This document shows, piece after piece, positions 29,801 through 38,618 of a stretch of DNA of 64,000 nt. Under the pieces are notes generated by a model. It did not search any database. It worked only from the letters and a program-made list of their open reading frames with translations, and was not told where the DNA came from. Each line of letters starts with the position of its first letter. Within the stretch, counting starts at the first letter, position 1. The stretch lies in contig CALGMR010000003.1 of NCBI GenBank assembly GCA_937958815.1, forward strand, positions 183,641 to 247,640. Reading direction: 5' to 3'. The position numbers and the translations under genes are program-made. This DNA comes from an uncultured Rhizobiaceae group bacterium (GTDB lineage Bacteria; Pseudomonadota; Alphaproteobacteria; Rhizobiales; Rhizobiaceae).

Positions 29801-31556
29801 AGATATTGCAGCCAGTTTTAAAGAGAGAAAACGCCTGTTTAATGCAGGCCGTACGAGCTGGAAGGACTATAAGACCGATCTCATCTCCAAAGGCGGCGGC
29901 GTCTTTCCCCGCTCTGCAAAATCGATTCAACTTTCCAAACCGGCAGCGGAAGTAATCGGGCTTGCAGCTGGAGACCACAGTCCACAGACCATCATGAATG
30001 CCATTTTAAAAATGGAAATTGATCTCATGTGGTTTGGTGGCATTGGAACCTATATTCGAGCCAGCCAAGAATCTAATGCTGACGCGGGTGATCGCAGCAA
30101 TGATGACATTCGTGTCACCGCGAAAGAATTGCGCTGTAAGGTGATCGGCGAAGGCGCCAATCTTGGCGTCACCCAGAGGGGTCGCATCGAATTCAACGCA
30201 TTGGGCGGGTGTTGCAATTCCGACGCCATCGACAATTCGGCAGGGGTTAATTCCTCTGATGTAGAAGTGAACATCAAAATCGCCCTTGCAGCTGCGACGA
30301 AGTCGGCCAAACTCTCCCGTCCCAAACGCGATACGCTTTTGGAGAGCATGACGGAAACCGTTGCGGATTTGGTTTTGCGCAACAACTATTTGCAAACTCT
30401 ATCCATATCGCTCACGTCTCGCAGAGGTTTGGAAGATTTGCCCCACCAACAACGTTTGATGCAAAACCTGGAAGCTCGCGACCGTTTGGACCGTGGCGTA
30501 GAAGATTTGCCTGACGACATTGCATTGGCAGAACGGCAAGCAGCTGGTGAGTCACTCACCCGGGCTGAAATTGGTGTGCTGTTGGCCTACGCAAAGATCG
30601 TCGCGCTCGATGATATCGTGGACAGCAAATTGCCGGACGACCCCTATCTCGATGCCATGTTGGTGGATTATTTCCCGCACAAAATGCAGAAAACCTACAG
30701 CAAAGAGATTAACCAGCACCGCTTGCGCCGGGAGATCATTGGCACGGTTCTCGCCAACTCCATGATCAACCGTGGCGGCCCAACATTAATTACACGTGCT
30801 AAAGATCGAACAGGAGCGTCAACAGATGCAATCGCTCGTGCCTATGTCACTGTGCGCGACACGTTTGGACTTCCGGCAATAAATGAGGCCATCGACAAGT
30901 TAGACGCGAAAATTTCAGGTGACCTTCAGCTTGAACTTTACAGCATTGTGCAAGAGCGCGTGGTCTCGCAAACAATTTGGTTTACGCGCTACGGCGATTT
31001 TTCCAAAGGCATTGCCGCTGTTGCAAAGGACTACAAAAAGGCTGTCGACAGCTTGCTGCCTAAGCTGGAAAAAATTGTTCCAGACTTTCTGCGCGAGCGC
31101 ATTGATGATGATTTTGCCCGCTTTAAAGAAGCAGGCATTCCCGACAATTTGGCACGAACACTTGCGCGACTTCCAATAGCGGGATTGATTCCCGATATTT
31201 TGTGGGCTGCAAAGTCTTCAAGAAAAACACTCGACACAGCTGCCAAGACATTCTTCGCAATCACGGAAACCTTCCGCATCGGGCGTATGGTTCAGACGGC
31301 TCAAGAAATCTCAGTCAAAGACTATTATGACGGATTGGCGCTTGATCGTGCGTTACAAAGCCTCCATCGCGCACGTCGTGACATTGTGGTGGACGTTTTG
31401 AAAAGTAAAGGCACAACCGATCAGTGGATTAAAACCAATGAATTGGCCGTCACACGCACGAGAGACCAGATCAGCAATATTATTGAAACAGATAAAGCCA
31501 GCGTGTCGCGCTTGACCGTAGCTGCAAATATTCTGGCAGATTTGGCACGAGAATAA
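26841..31556 (+). CDS. gdhB: NAD-specific glutamate dehydrogenase, large (GDH-180) class
   Basis: This 1571-residue enzyme interconverts glutamate and 2-oxoglutarate with NAD. Only the central part (about residues 740-1150) is the catalytic dehydrogenase: [24 protein letters not shown] near residue 775, [10 protein letters not shown] with the active lysine, and the Rossmann part around [12 protein letters not shown]. The long N-terminal region holds ACT-like regulatory modules (for example [19 protein letters not shown]) and the C-terminal ~400 residues are helical. The length is usual for this class. It feeds carbon into the TCA genes of this window. Confidence 0.95.
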   Translation: [1571 protein letters not shown]

Positions 31557-31601
31557 GCCTGATAAAATTCCCGAAAGCAGCACCGACCAAACTGGTATTT
31601 G

Positions 31602-31628
31602 CCGTGCGCATAGAACACCTGCGCACGG
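31602..31628. repeat. perfect inverted repeat between NAD-GDH and typA genes
   Basis: CCGTGCGCA and TGCGCACGG pair perfectly around a 9-base loop. No U-tract follows on either strand, so a Rho-independent terminator is not supported. It may be a transcript-end stem or an operator. Confidence 0.4.
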
Positions 31629-31724
31629 GGCATTGCTACAACGCCCTTTCCGCCCTATAAGCGCGCCAAGCACTGGATGCGAAAACTCGCTCCGGCCCCT
31701 TAATCTATTTTCAGGCATAGACTC

Positions 31725-33554
31725 ATGACCCTTCGCAACATCGCGATCATCGCGCACGTTGACCATGGCAAAACAACATTGATCGATGTTTTGCTTCAAC
31801 AATCCGGCACATACCGCGACAACCAGCAGGTTGATGAACGCGCAATGGATTCCAACGATCTTGAGAAAGAACGTGGCATCACCATTCTAGCCAAAGTGAC
31901 TTCCATTCAATGGAAGGGCAACCGCATCAACATTGTGGACACACCCGGCCACGCCGACTTTGGCGGCGAAGTAGAACGCATTCTCAATATGGTCGATGGT
32001 GTGATCATTTTGGTGGATGCTGCAGAAGGCCCAATGCCGCAAACGAAATTCGTTTTGGCCAAAGCTTTGAAGCTTGGTTTGAAACCAATTGTTGCAATCA
32101 ACAAAATCGACAAGCCAGATGGCCGCCCTGATTGGGTGCTCGACGAAGTGTTTGACCTGTTTGGAATTTTGGAAGCTAATGAAGAGCAATTGGATTTCCA
32201 CACGCTGTATGGCTCCGCCAAAGAAGGCTGGATGGCAACAGATGCCGAAGGCCCGAAAGAAGATATGGCGCCCCTGCTCGACCTTGTGATGGAACATGTG
32301 CCCGAACCTGCTGTCGAAGAAGGCGAATTCCGCATGTTGGCCACAACAATTGAAGCCAACCCGTATCTTGGTCGCATCTTGACTGGCAAAATCACATCTG
32401 GTGCTGCAGTGCCAAACCAAGCCATTCATGCACTTGATCAAGACGGCAATATTGTTGAGCAAGGTCGCATCACGCAGGTGCTGTCTTTTGAAGGTCTGGA
32501 CCGCAAACCGGTGACGGATGCCAAAGCGGGCGACATTGTTTCCATCGCCGGTCTCACAAAAGCAACCGTAGCAGACACGCTCGTTGCCCCCGGTGTAAAA
32601 GAACCGATCGAAGCACAACCCATCGACCCGCCAACCTTGTCCATGACATTCCGCGTCAATGACGGTCCTTTGGCAGGCAAAGAAGGTGACAAAGTTCAAA
32701 GCCGTGTCATTCGTGACCGTTTGATGAAAGAAGCCGAAGGCAATGTGGCGCTGAAAGTGACACAGGTTGAAGGCAGTGACGCTTACGAAGTTGCGGGCCG
32801 TGGCGAATTGCAATTGGCGATCGTTATTGAAACCATGCGCCGTGAAGGCTTCGAACTCACCGTTGGGCGCCCACGCGTGTTGATGGAAAAAGACGAGAAC
32901 GGCGTGAAAGTCGAACCCGTTGAAGAAGCCATCATCGATGTGGACGAAGAATATTCTGGTGCTGTTGTTGAAAAACTCAGCCAACGTCGCGCTGACTTGG
33001 TGGAAATGAAACCATCTGGTGGCGGACGTGTGCGTCTTGTGTTCCATGCGCCCACACGTGGCTTGATTGGCTACCTCTCGGAATTGATGACGGACACACG
33101 CGGCACAGCGATCTTCAACCGCACATTCCTGGAATATCAGCCTTACCGTGGAGACATCGCACAACGTCACACAGGCGCGTTGATTTCAAACGGTGACGGT
33201 GCAGCAGTGGCATTCGCCATGTTCCATCTGGAAGACCGTGGCCCAATGATGATCCACCCGGGTGACAAAGTGTATCAAGGTATGATCGTTGGAGAGCACT
33301 CACGCGGCAACGACCTTGAGGTGAATGTTTTGAAGGGCAAACAGCTCACCAACATGCGCTCCTCTGGTAAAGACGAAGCTGTGAAAATCACCACTCCATT
33401 GAACATGACGTTGGAAAAATCATTGGCGTACATCACCGATGATGAATTAGTGGAAGTCACCCCACTGAACATCCGCATTCGCAAACGCATCCTCGACCCC
33501 ATCGAGCGCAAACGCCAAATGCGCGCCGCACAATCTGCAGCTGCTGCAGAATAG
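31725..33554 (+). CDS. typA: ribosome-associated translational GTPase TypA/BipA
   Basis: The 609-residue GTPase has G1 AHVDHGKT at residues 10-17, the switch II DTPGHADFGGEVER and G4 NKIDKPDGRPDWV. EF-G-like domains follow, then the BipA-specific C-terminus (residues about 480-609). BipA helps 50S assembly and stress adaptation. A strong terminator follows 24 bases after the stop. Confidence 0.96.
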   Translation: MTLRNIAIIAHVDHGKTTLIDVLLQQSGTYRDNQQVDERAMDSNDLEKERGITILAKVTSIQWKGNRINIVDTPGHADFGGEVERILNMVDGVIILVDAAEGPMPQTKFVLAKALKLGLKPIVAINKIDKPDGRPDWVLDEVFDLFGILEANEEQLDFHTLYGSAKEGWMATDAEGPKEDMAPLLDLVMEHVPEPAVEEGEFRMLATTIEANPYLGRILTGKITSGAAVPNQAIHALDQDGNIVEQGRITQVLSFEGLDRKPVTDAKAGDIVSIAGLTKATVADTLVAPGVKEPIEAQPIDPPTLSMTFRVNDGPLAGKEGDKVQSRVIRDRLMKEAEGNVALKVTQVEGSDAYEVAGRGELQLAIVIETMRREGFELTVGRPRVLMEKDENGVKVEPVEEAIIDVDEEYSGAVVEKLSQRRADLVEMKPSGGGRVRLVFHAPTRGLIGYLSELMTDTRGTAIFNRTFLEYQPYRGDIAQRHTGALISNGDGAAVAFAMFHLEDRGPMMIHPGDKVYQGMIVGEHSRGNDLEVNVLKGKQLTNMRSSGKDEAVKITTPLNMTLEKSLAYITDDELVEVTPLNIRIRKRILDPIERKRQMRAAQSAAAAE

Positions 33555-33577
33555 CTAAGCGACACATCACAGAGTTT

Positions 33578-33608
33578 AAAAGGGCTGCTCATCGAGCAGC
33601 CTTTTTTG
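33578..33608 (+). terminator. Rho-independent terminator of typA
   Basis: GGCTGCTC and GAGCAGCC form an 8-pair stem with an ATC loop, preceded by AAAA and followed by TTTTTTG. The symmetric A and T tracts would allow function in both directions. Confidence 0.92.
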
Positions 33609-33647
33609 TTGAGAGCGCTTTTCAGACCACTACACGTCCCCCAAAGC

Positions 33648-33680
33648 GTCATCCTCGGGCTTGACCCGAGGACCCATGCC
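33648..33680. repeat. GTCATCCTCGGGCTTGACCCGAGGA-type palindromic repeat
   Basis: The unit at 33648-33680 contains CCTCGGG-CTTGA-CCCGAGG, a perfect 7-base stem, flanked by GTCAT and ACCCATG. It belongs to the same dispersed family as the pair at 11704-11816. The 425-base gap between typA and the next gene holds this, the typA terminator, a second palindrome at 33871 and otherwise nothing gene-like. Confidence 0.7.
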
Positions 33681-33870
33681 AAGGGCAGAACTTCTTTTGA
33701 GATGTTTGAGGCATGGAGCAACAAAGCCAATCAATTGTCATTGCCGCTACAGCGGCAATCCAGAACCGTAGTTTCAAAACAATCCATCAAACACCATACA
33801 AGCCGTTCTGGATCACCGCTGTGGCGGTGATGACATTAAGAATATATTTCCGCATCAACGACCTGTTAGC

Positions 33871-33915
33871 TCTCCCCCCTTGTGGGGGAGATGTCGTCGG
33901 AGACGACAGAGGGGG
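33871..33915. repeat. CTCCCCC...GGGGGAG double palindrome
   Basis: TCTCCCCCCTTGTGGGGGAGA is followed at once by TGTCGTCGGAGACGACAGA and a run of G. This makes two adjacent hairpins, and a related CTTCCCC...GGGGAAG lies at 33950-33972 just before the next start codon. The layout resembles REP/BIME-type intergenic repeats of Hyphomicrobiales. Confidence 0.6.
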
Positions 33916-33979
33916 GGCAGGATGACAACCCAGACCTCAGACGCTAACCTTCCCCCAACTGAGGGACGGGGAAGACACA

Positions 33980-35884
33980 TTGCCAACCGAAAACAATCAA
34001 CCCGCCCGCGCATGGGGCAGAACCCTCAGCGACTTCTGGCTAGACGGCAAAGAAGGCAAACTCCATCCTGCGGAACATGATCTGTTGCGCTGCGCTGCAT
34101 CGGGCGAAGGGTGCGACAGAGGTGACCCGCGCCCAACAACTGCCACGGACCAAAACCGTATCCGAGCCGATTTTTTGCGGTTCATCGCTTTAGGGGGCGA
34201 CAACAATAATCCACTCCATGACCACGGCGTGCAACTCGCCCATGCCTTCATTGCAGGAACAATTGATTTTTACGGAACAATCATCCCTGAAAATTTCTGG
34301 CTATCAAACTGCACAATCGACGGAGATATCATCCTGCTCGACTGTTGTGCAGAAAGCGTCAGCCTTCAAGGCAGTTGTTTGAATGCACTCATCGGCGATC
34401 GTCTGGAAAGTACTGGCAGTCTTTTGCTGCGACAAGATTTTCAGGCCAAAGAAACTGTGCGTCTGTTGGGCGCAAAAATTGGTGGTAATCTGGATTGCCG
34501 TGGTGGAGAATTTCAACATTCTGAAACAGCACTTTTCTGCGACAGCATCGAAACAGCGGGCGACATCTTCCTCAACGATGGCTTTCAAGCCAAAGGCACC
34601 GTACGACTGTTGGGCGCAAAAATTGGCGGCTACCTGGATTGCAGAAATGGGAATTTTCTCTCAAAAGACCTGTCCTTGGCGCTGGAAGGTGCAGTTGTTA
34701 AAGACGCCTGTTTGATCGACCACGGGTTTCTGGCCTTGGGAAAGGTCCACCTCACAAACACATCCATAAGCACTGACCTCAGCTGCACAAACGGAACCTT
34801 CTCCGCCAAAGAAATAGCCATCAACGCGCCCAATCTTAAAGTTGGCAATTCGATCTATCTCAATTCAGAGTGTCGTGTGCGGGGTGAAATTTCTCTTCTC
34901 TCTGCAGAAATTGGCGACAGCATTACCTTCCAAGGTGGGTCGTTTGAGTCCAAAGGCGGTATCAATCTGCGCAATGCGAAGATCGGCAACATGCTCACGT
35001 GGCGAGGAGTAGAATACACACGCGGCGAGTTGAACCTTGCCGGAGCCAGTTGCAAATCACTCAACATGGATGAAGCCGCATGGGACAAGCCCTCGCAAAT
35101 TCGTCTCGACAATTTCTCTTATGAGCGGTTTGCCGAATTGCCAGAAGGCTGCAACGCAAATTTCTGGAAGTCGTGGTTAGAACGACAAGCTGAAAAACAC
35201 CTGACAAAACGTTTTCGCCCAAACCCCTACCACCGCCTTGCAGATGTTTTGCAAAAAATGGGGTTTGAAGAAGAAGCCCGATCTGTGCGCATTGAACAAC
35301 GTGAACGGCAACGCCTGTTCGCACGGGATCATGAACCAAGGCCCAAAGAAGCTTTTCCTGCATTCATCAGACATCTTACTGTTTTTTGGAAACACGTCGA
35401 AAAACTCGTTGTGGGCCATCGCTACAGACCGGGCTTCGCTGTGTTCTGGCTGCTTGGATTGGTTTTTATCGGCGCTGCGATTTATCAAACCGCCGCTTTA
35501 AATGGCATTATGACACCAACACACCCGCTGATCTTCAAAGAGACAACAAAGGGGTTCATTCCAGAAGCGTGTTCGAAGAACTGGGTTTACCCTGAACAAT
35601 CCATCAGTGACACCTGTGCCAAGGCTGTTCCTTCCGAATATTCCACCTTCAACGCTTTCGTATATTCGCTCGACGTGGCCATTCCCGTCGTCAATTTCCG
35701 CATGGAAGACGATTGGTCCCCCCGCGTTGTGGATTGGAAAACAGGCAACGCACCAAAATGGAGTGCTTTCCCCAAATGGGGTGGCTGGTGGGTGCGCAGT
35801 TGGGAGTGGGTCCAAATATTACTCGGTTGGGCATTCTCACTACTCTTTGTATCAGCCATCAGTGGCGTGATCCGACGTGACTAA
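33980..35884 (+). CDS. large repeat protein with two C-terminal membrane helices (634 aa)
   Basis: The TTG at 33980 is the best available start (MPTENNQPARAWGRTL); the next methionine is far inside. After an N-terminal ~75 residues, positions about 85-365 consist of repeated short strands, many of the form V-R-L-L-G-A-K-I-G-G-x-L-D-C-R and A-x-I-G-D/N-S/M. Two units near residues 155 and 200 are almost identical. This spacing suggests a right-handed beta-helix, like pentapeptide or bactofilin-type solenoids. The C-terminus has hydrophobic helices at about 476-500 and 610-630, with a ~110-residue loop between them. Homologues are sometimes labelled membrane-associated oxidoreductase, which nothing here supports. 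Confidence 0.75.
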   Translation: MPTENNQPARAWGRTLSDFWLDGKEGKLHPAEHDLLRCAASGEGCDRGDPRPTTATDQNRIRADFLRFIALGGDNNNPLHDHGVQLAHAFIAGTIDFYGTIIPENFWLSNCTIDGDIILLDCCAESVSLQGSCLNALIGDRLESTGSLLLRQDFQAKETVRLLGAKIGGNLDCRGGEFQHSETALFCDSIETAGDIFLNDGFQAKGTVRLLGAKIGGYLDCRNGNFLSKDLSLALEGAVVKDACLIDHGFLALGKVHLTNTSISTDLSCTNGTFSAKEIAINAPNLKVGNSIYLNSECRVRGEISLLSAEIGDSITFQGGSFESKGGINLRNAKIGNMLTWRGVEYTRGELNLAGASCKSLNMDEAAWDKPSQIRLDNFSYERFAELPEGCNANFWKSWLERQAEKHLTKRFRPNPYHRLADVLQKMGFEEEARSVRIEQRERQRLFARDHEPRPKEAFPAFIRHLTVFWKHVEKLVVGHRYRPGFAVFWLLGLVFIGAAIYQTAALNGIMTPTHPLIFKETTKGFIPEACSKNWVYPEQSISDTCAKAVPSEYSTFNAFVYSLDVAIPVVNFRMEDDWSPRVVDWKTGNAPKWSAFPKWGGWWVRSWEWVQILLGWAFSLLFVSAISGVIRRD

Positions 35885-35885
35885 T

Positions 35886-36404
35886 CTATTCCACCACCAT
35901 CACAGTCTCAGGCCCAATCTGCGGCAAGAGCCAGAGCATATCTTTGCGCGAAATGGCGACACAGCCTTCTGTGGGGCGGTAATCATCATGGGCAAGATGG
36001 AAGAATATTGCGCTGCCTCCAACACTCATCCGTTGGGTAAAATTATGATCCATCACCACCACCACATCATATAAATGATCATCGCGTTTCATCTGCTCAT
36101 GACTTGCAGGATAAGGAAGAGAAACGAGACGATTGTAATTGGCATCACCCACAGCATCGCACCATCCATCTGTTTCAGTGATTTGAGACAAAGCAAAATG
36201 ACTTGCACGCACAGGCACTCGATCTGTGCGAATATAAGCCTCAATCATCCGATGCTGGCCAAGCGGGGTAATTCCGTCGCCCTCGCCTCGCTTTATACCG
36301 ATACCTGAACGACCTAAAGCACAGCGCATCACTCGCCCGTCAGCAATAAGAATACCTTGAGTATTCGTTCCCGGTGATTTTCGTACACGCAGCAAATTAA
36401 GCAT
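35886..36404 (-). CDS. L,D-transpeptidase (YkuD-type) domain protein
   Basis: The 172-residue protein ends with the YkuD active-site pattern, here HLAHDDYRPTEGCVAIS with the catalytic Cys148. An N-terminal GILIADGRVMRCALGRSGI and DGITPLGQHRM match the substrate-groove strands. These enzymes cross-link peptidoglycan stems or attach proteins to them. There is no obvious signal peptide in this start choice; an upstream GTG at 36416 adds four residues and does not change that. It is convergent with the repeat protein gene, one base apart. Confidence 0.85.
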   Translation of the reverse strand: MLNLLRVRKSPGTNTQGILIADGRVMRCALGRSGIGIKRGEGDGITPLGQHRMIEAYIRTDRVPVRASHFALSQITETDGWCDAVGDANYNRLVSLPYPASHEQMKRDDHLYDVVVVMDHNFTQRMSVGGSAIFFHLAHDDYRPTEGCVAISRKDMLWLLPQIGPETVMVVE

Positions 36405-36557
36405 AATATTTTGCACTTTGGCCCTATTTGGCTCACAATTAAAAACGCAAAGTCACATTCGCGTGTGATTCTATGCTGCACGAGTTTACGATACAAATTC
36501 TATGCCTAGATAGAATTATTACCCGAATTGTCGGGCCTGTTTATTGTGAGGAAAAAC

Positions 36558-37241
36558 ATGACTGAACGTTCCATTCTTCTCGTTGATGACGACAATGATT
36601 TGCGCGAGGCGCTCACGGAGCAACTTGCTTTATATGAAGAGTTTGCCATCACTCAAAAAGAAACCGCCACCAGCGGCATTGAAGCGGCGCGCGCTGATCA
36701 TACAGATCTTCTCATCATGGATGTGGGCCTTCCTGATATGGACGGCCGCGAAGCCGTAAAAATATTGCGCAAGGGTGGGTTTAAATCCCCCATCATCATG
36801 CTCACTGGTCATGACACAGACAGCGATACCATTTTGGGCCTCGAGGCGGGTGCCAATGACTATATTGCAAAACCGTTCAAATTTGCCGTTCTTCTGGCAC
36901 GTATTCGGGCGCAACTGCGTCAGCATGAACATTCAGAAGACGCTGTATTTGCCATCGGGCACTATTCTTTCCGCCCGGCACAGAAACTGCTCATTGAAGA
37001 AGATGACAGCAAAGTGCGTTTGACGGAGAAAGAAACATCAATCTTGAAATATCTCTACCGCGCCGATCAAAAAGTCATCACACGAGATGTGCTTTTGGAA
37101 GAGGTTTGGGGATACAATTCTGGTGTCACCACCCACACTCTGGAAACCCACATCTATCGCCTGCGCCAGAAAATCGAGAAAGATCCGTCAAACGCCGCTT
37201 TGCTGGTGACAGAATCTGGCGGGTACAAACTGGTTCCTTGA
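36558..37241 (+). CDS. OmpR-family response regulator
   Basis: The 227-residue regulator has a receiver domain with acidic pocket DDDND at 10-14, phospho-acceptor Asp55 (LLIMDVGLPDMDG), a T/S in MLTGHD and the lysine in AKPF. The C-terminal winged helix (about 130-225) ends THTLETHIYRLRQKIE. No histidine kinase gene adjoins. The next gene, 5 bases downstream, encodes a cyclic-nucleotide-binding domain, so the pair may act together. The start at 36558 has GAGGAAAAAC before it. Confidence 0.92.
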   Translation: MTERSILLVDDDNDLREALTEQLALYEEFAITQKETATSGIEAARADHTDLLIMDVGLPDMDGREAVKILRKGGFKSPIIMLTGHDTDSDTILGLEAGANDYIAKPFKFAVLLARIRAQLRQHEHSEDAVFAIGHYSFRPAQKLLIEEDDSKVRLTEKETSILKYLYRADQKVITRDVLLEEVWGYNSGVTTHTLETHIYRLRQKIEKDPSNAALLVTESGGYKLVP

Positions 37242-37246
37242 TGTGA

Positions 37247-37705
37247 ATGTCACTTGATTCTGACATCGCTGTATTGAGCCGAGTGAGACTTTTTGAAGGG
37301 TTTCACTCGGAACAATTGAGACTGCTGGCCTTTGGCTGTGAAGCGCGCGTTCTGGCCGCTGGTACGCGTTTGTTTAAACAAGGGTCATTTTCCGAAGGTG
37401 GTTATGTTGTGGTCCATGGGCAGGTGGACTTGTTTTCTGGCGAGCGCAACTCAATTGTCAAAACCTATGGTGCCGGCGCTCTCCTTGGCGAAATGGCGCT
37501 GATTTCGGAAACCGAACACCCAGCAACTGCAGTTGCCGTGGAAGACACCGAGATCTTAAAAATTCCACGCCCGTTGTTTCGACGCATGTTGGAAGAATAC
37601 CCAGACCTCGCGGTGTTGTTGCAAAGTAGAATTTCAAAATCCGTGAGCGAATTCATGGCTCAGTTGGAGCGGATCAGTGTGAAACTGGACCAAGCAGATA
37701 TATAA
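37247..37705 (+). CDS. cyclic nucleotide-binding domain protein without DNA-binding domain
   Basis: The 152-residue protein consists almost entirely of one Crp-type cNMP-binding barrel: FEGFHSEQLRLLAFGCEARVLAAGTRLFKQGSFSEGGYVVVHGQVDLF, then the phosphate cassette-like GALLGEMALISETEHPATAVA and the C-helix. No helix-turn-helix follows. The classic R-x-A-x-A-x of true cAMP binders is not complete, so ligand binding is uncertain. It is probably co-transcribed with the response regulator. Confidence 0.85.
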   Translation: MSLDSDIAVLSRVRLFEGFHSEQLRLLAFGCEARVLAAGTRLFKQGSFSEGGYVVVHGQVDLFSGERNSIVKTYGAGALLGEMALISETEHPATAVAVEDTEILKIPRPLFRRMLEEYPDLAVLLQSRISKSVSEFMAQLERISVKLDQADI

Positions 37706-37710
37706 CGCGG

Positions 37711-38520
37711 TTAGAAATTAAACTCGGCCATCACAGGAACATGGTCGGAAGGTTTTATCCAACCGCGGGCTTCACGCAAAACATCAATATTCGTCAAACC
37801 TGTTGCCAACTCGGGCGACGACCAAACGTGGTCCAATCTGCGGCCTTTATCAGCGGCATCCCAATCTTTGGCGCGATAGCTCCACCAAGTAAAAATCTTC
37901 TCCTCCGGTGGAATATGTTGACGAATCAAGTCGACCCAACCACCTTTGGCTTGAACCTCTTTCAGTCCGTCCGTTTCCACGGGCGTATGACTGACCACTT
38001 TCAACAACTGTTTATGGGACCACACATCAGTTTCAAGTGGAGCGATGTTCAGGTCTCCAACAAGAATAGACGGCGCGCCCTTTTGATTGTGCGTAAGGCT
38101 TTTCATCTCGTCGAGAAATTTCATCTTGTGATCAAACTTCGGATTGATCACAGGGTTGGCTTCATCGCCCCCCGCCGGAACATAGAAATTGTGAACCCGA
38201 ACAGGGCCAGCCTTGGTTTGCACCAGACATTCTATGTGGCGCGTATCACCCATGTGAACATAGTCCGTAGAGGCAATTTCGCTAAGTGGTGTTTTGGAAA
38301 CCGTCGCAACACCGTGATATCCCTTTTGACCGTGAACAGCCATGTGCTCATAGCCCATCTTTCGAAAGGCCTTTTCTGGAAACTGGTCATTTTGACATTT
38401 AATTTCCTGCAGACACAGGACATCGGGCTGATGCTGCTCAAGATATTGTTCCACAATTCCAATGCGCAATCGCACAGAGTTGATGTTCCAAGTAGCCAAC
38501 TTAAAATTTGATGTGGTCAC
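37711..38520 (-). CDS. xthA: exodeoxyribonuclease III
   Basis: This 269-residue AP endonuclease/3'-5' exonuclease of the EEP superfamily repairs abasic sites and blocked 3' ends. Motifs in order are TWNINSVRLR, LCLQEIKC (metal-binding Glu), the catalytic region around VHNFYVPAGGDE, LVGDLNIAP, the WWSYR strand and the terminal SDHVPVMAEF with the active Asp-His. It is convergent with the cNMP-binding gene. Confidence 0.95.
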   Translation of the reverse strand: MTTSNFKLATWNINSVRLRIGIVEQYLEQHQPDVLCLQEIKCQNDQFPEKAFRKMGYEHMAVHGQKGYHGVATVSKTPLSEIASTDYVHMGDTRHIECLVQTKAGPVRVHNFYVPAGGDEANPVINPKFDHKMKFLDEMKSLTHNQKGAPSILVGDLNIAPLETDVWSHKQLLKVVSHTPVETDGLKEVQAKGGWVDLIRQHIPPEEKIFTWWSYRAKDWDAADKGRRLDHVWSSPELATGLTNIDVLREARGWIKPSDHVPVMAEFNF

Positions 38521-38618
38521 GACAAACCCGATAAAGGAATTTTAGGTAACCAGAGTTTGAACTGCGTGCAGGCAGAGAACAAGCAAAGCCGATAAAATCG
38601 GCAATGTTTCCCCAGATG

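Noticed and set aside
31602..31628. Hairpin after the NAD-GDH gene considered as terminator
   Set aside because: There is no U-tract on either strand; kept only as an inverted repeat.
31887..33170. Long minus-strand frame of 427 codons opposite typA
   Set aside because: It is a shadow of the typA reading frame. It has a His/Phe/Cys-rich nonsense-like composition and no motifs.
37741..38511. 256-codon plus-strand frame opposite xthA
   Set aside because: It mirrors xthA codon structure; the exonuclease frame carries all catalytic motifs.
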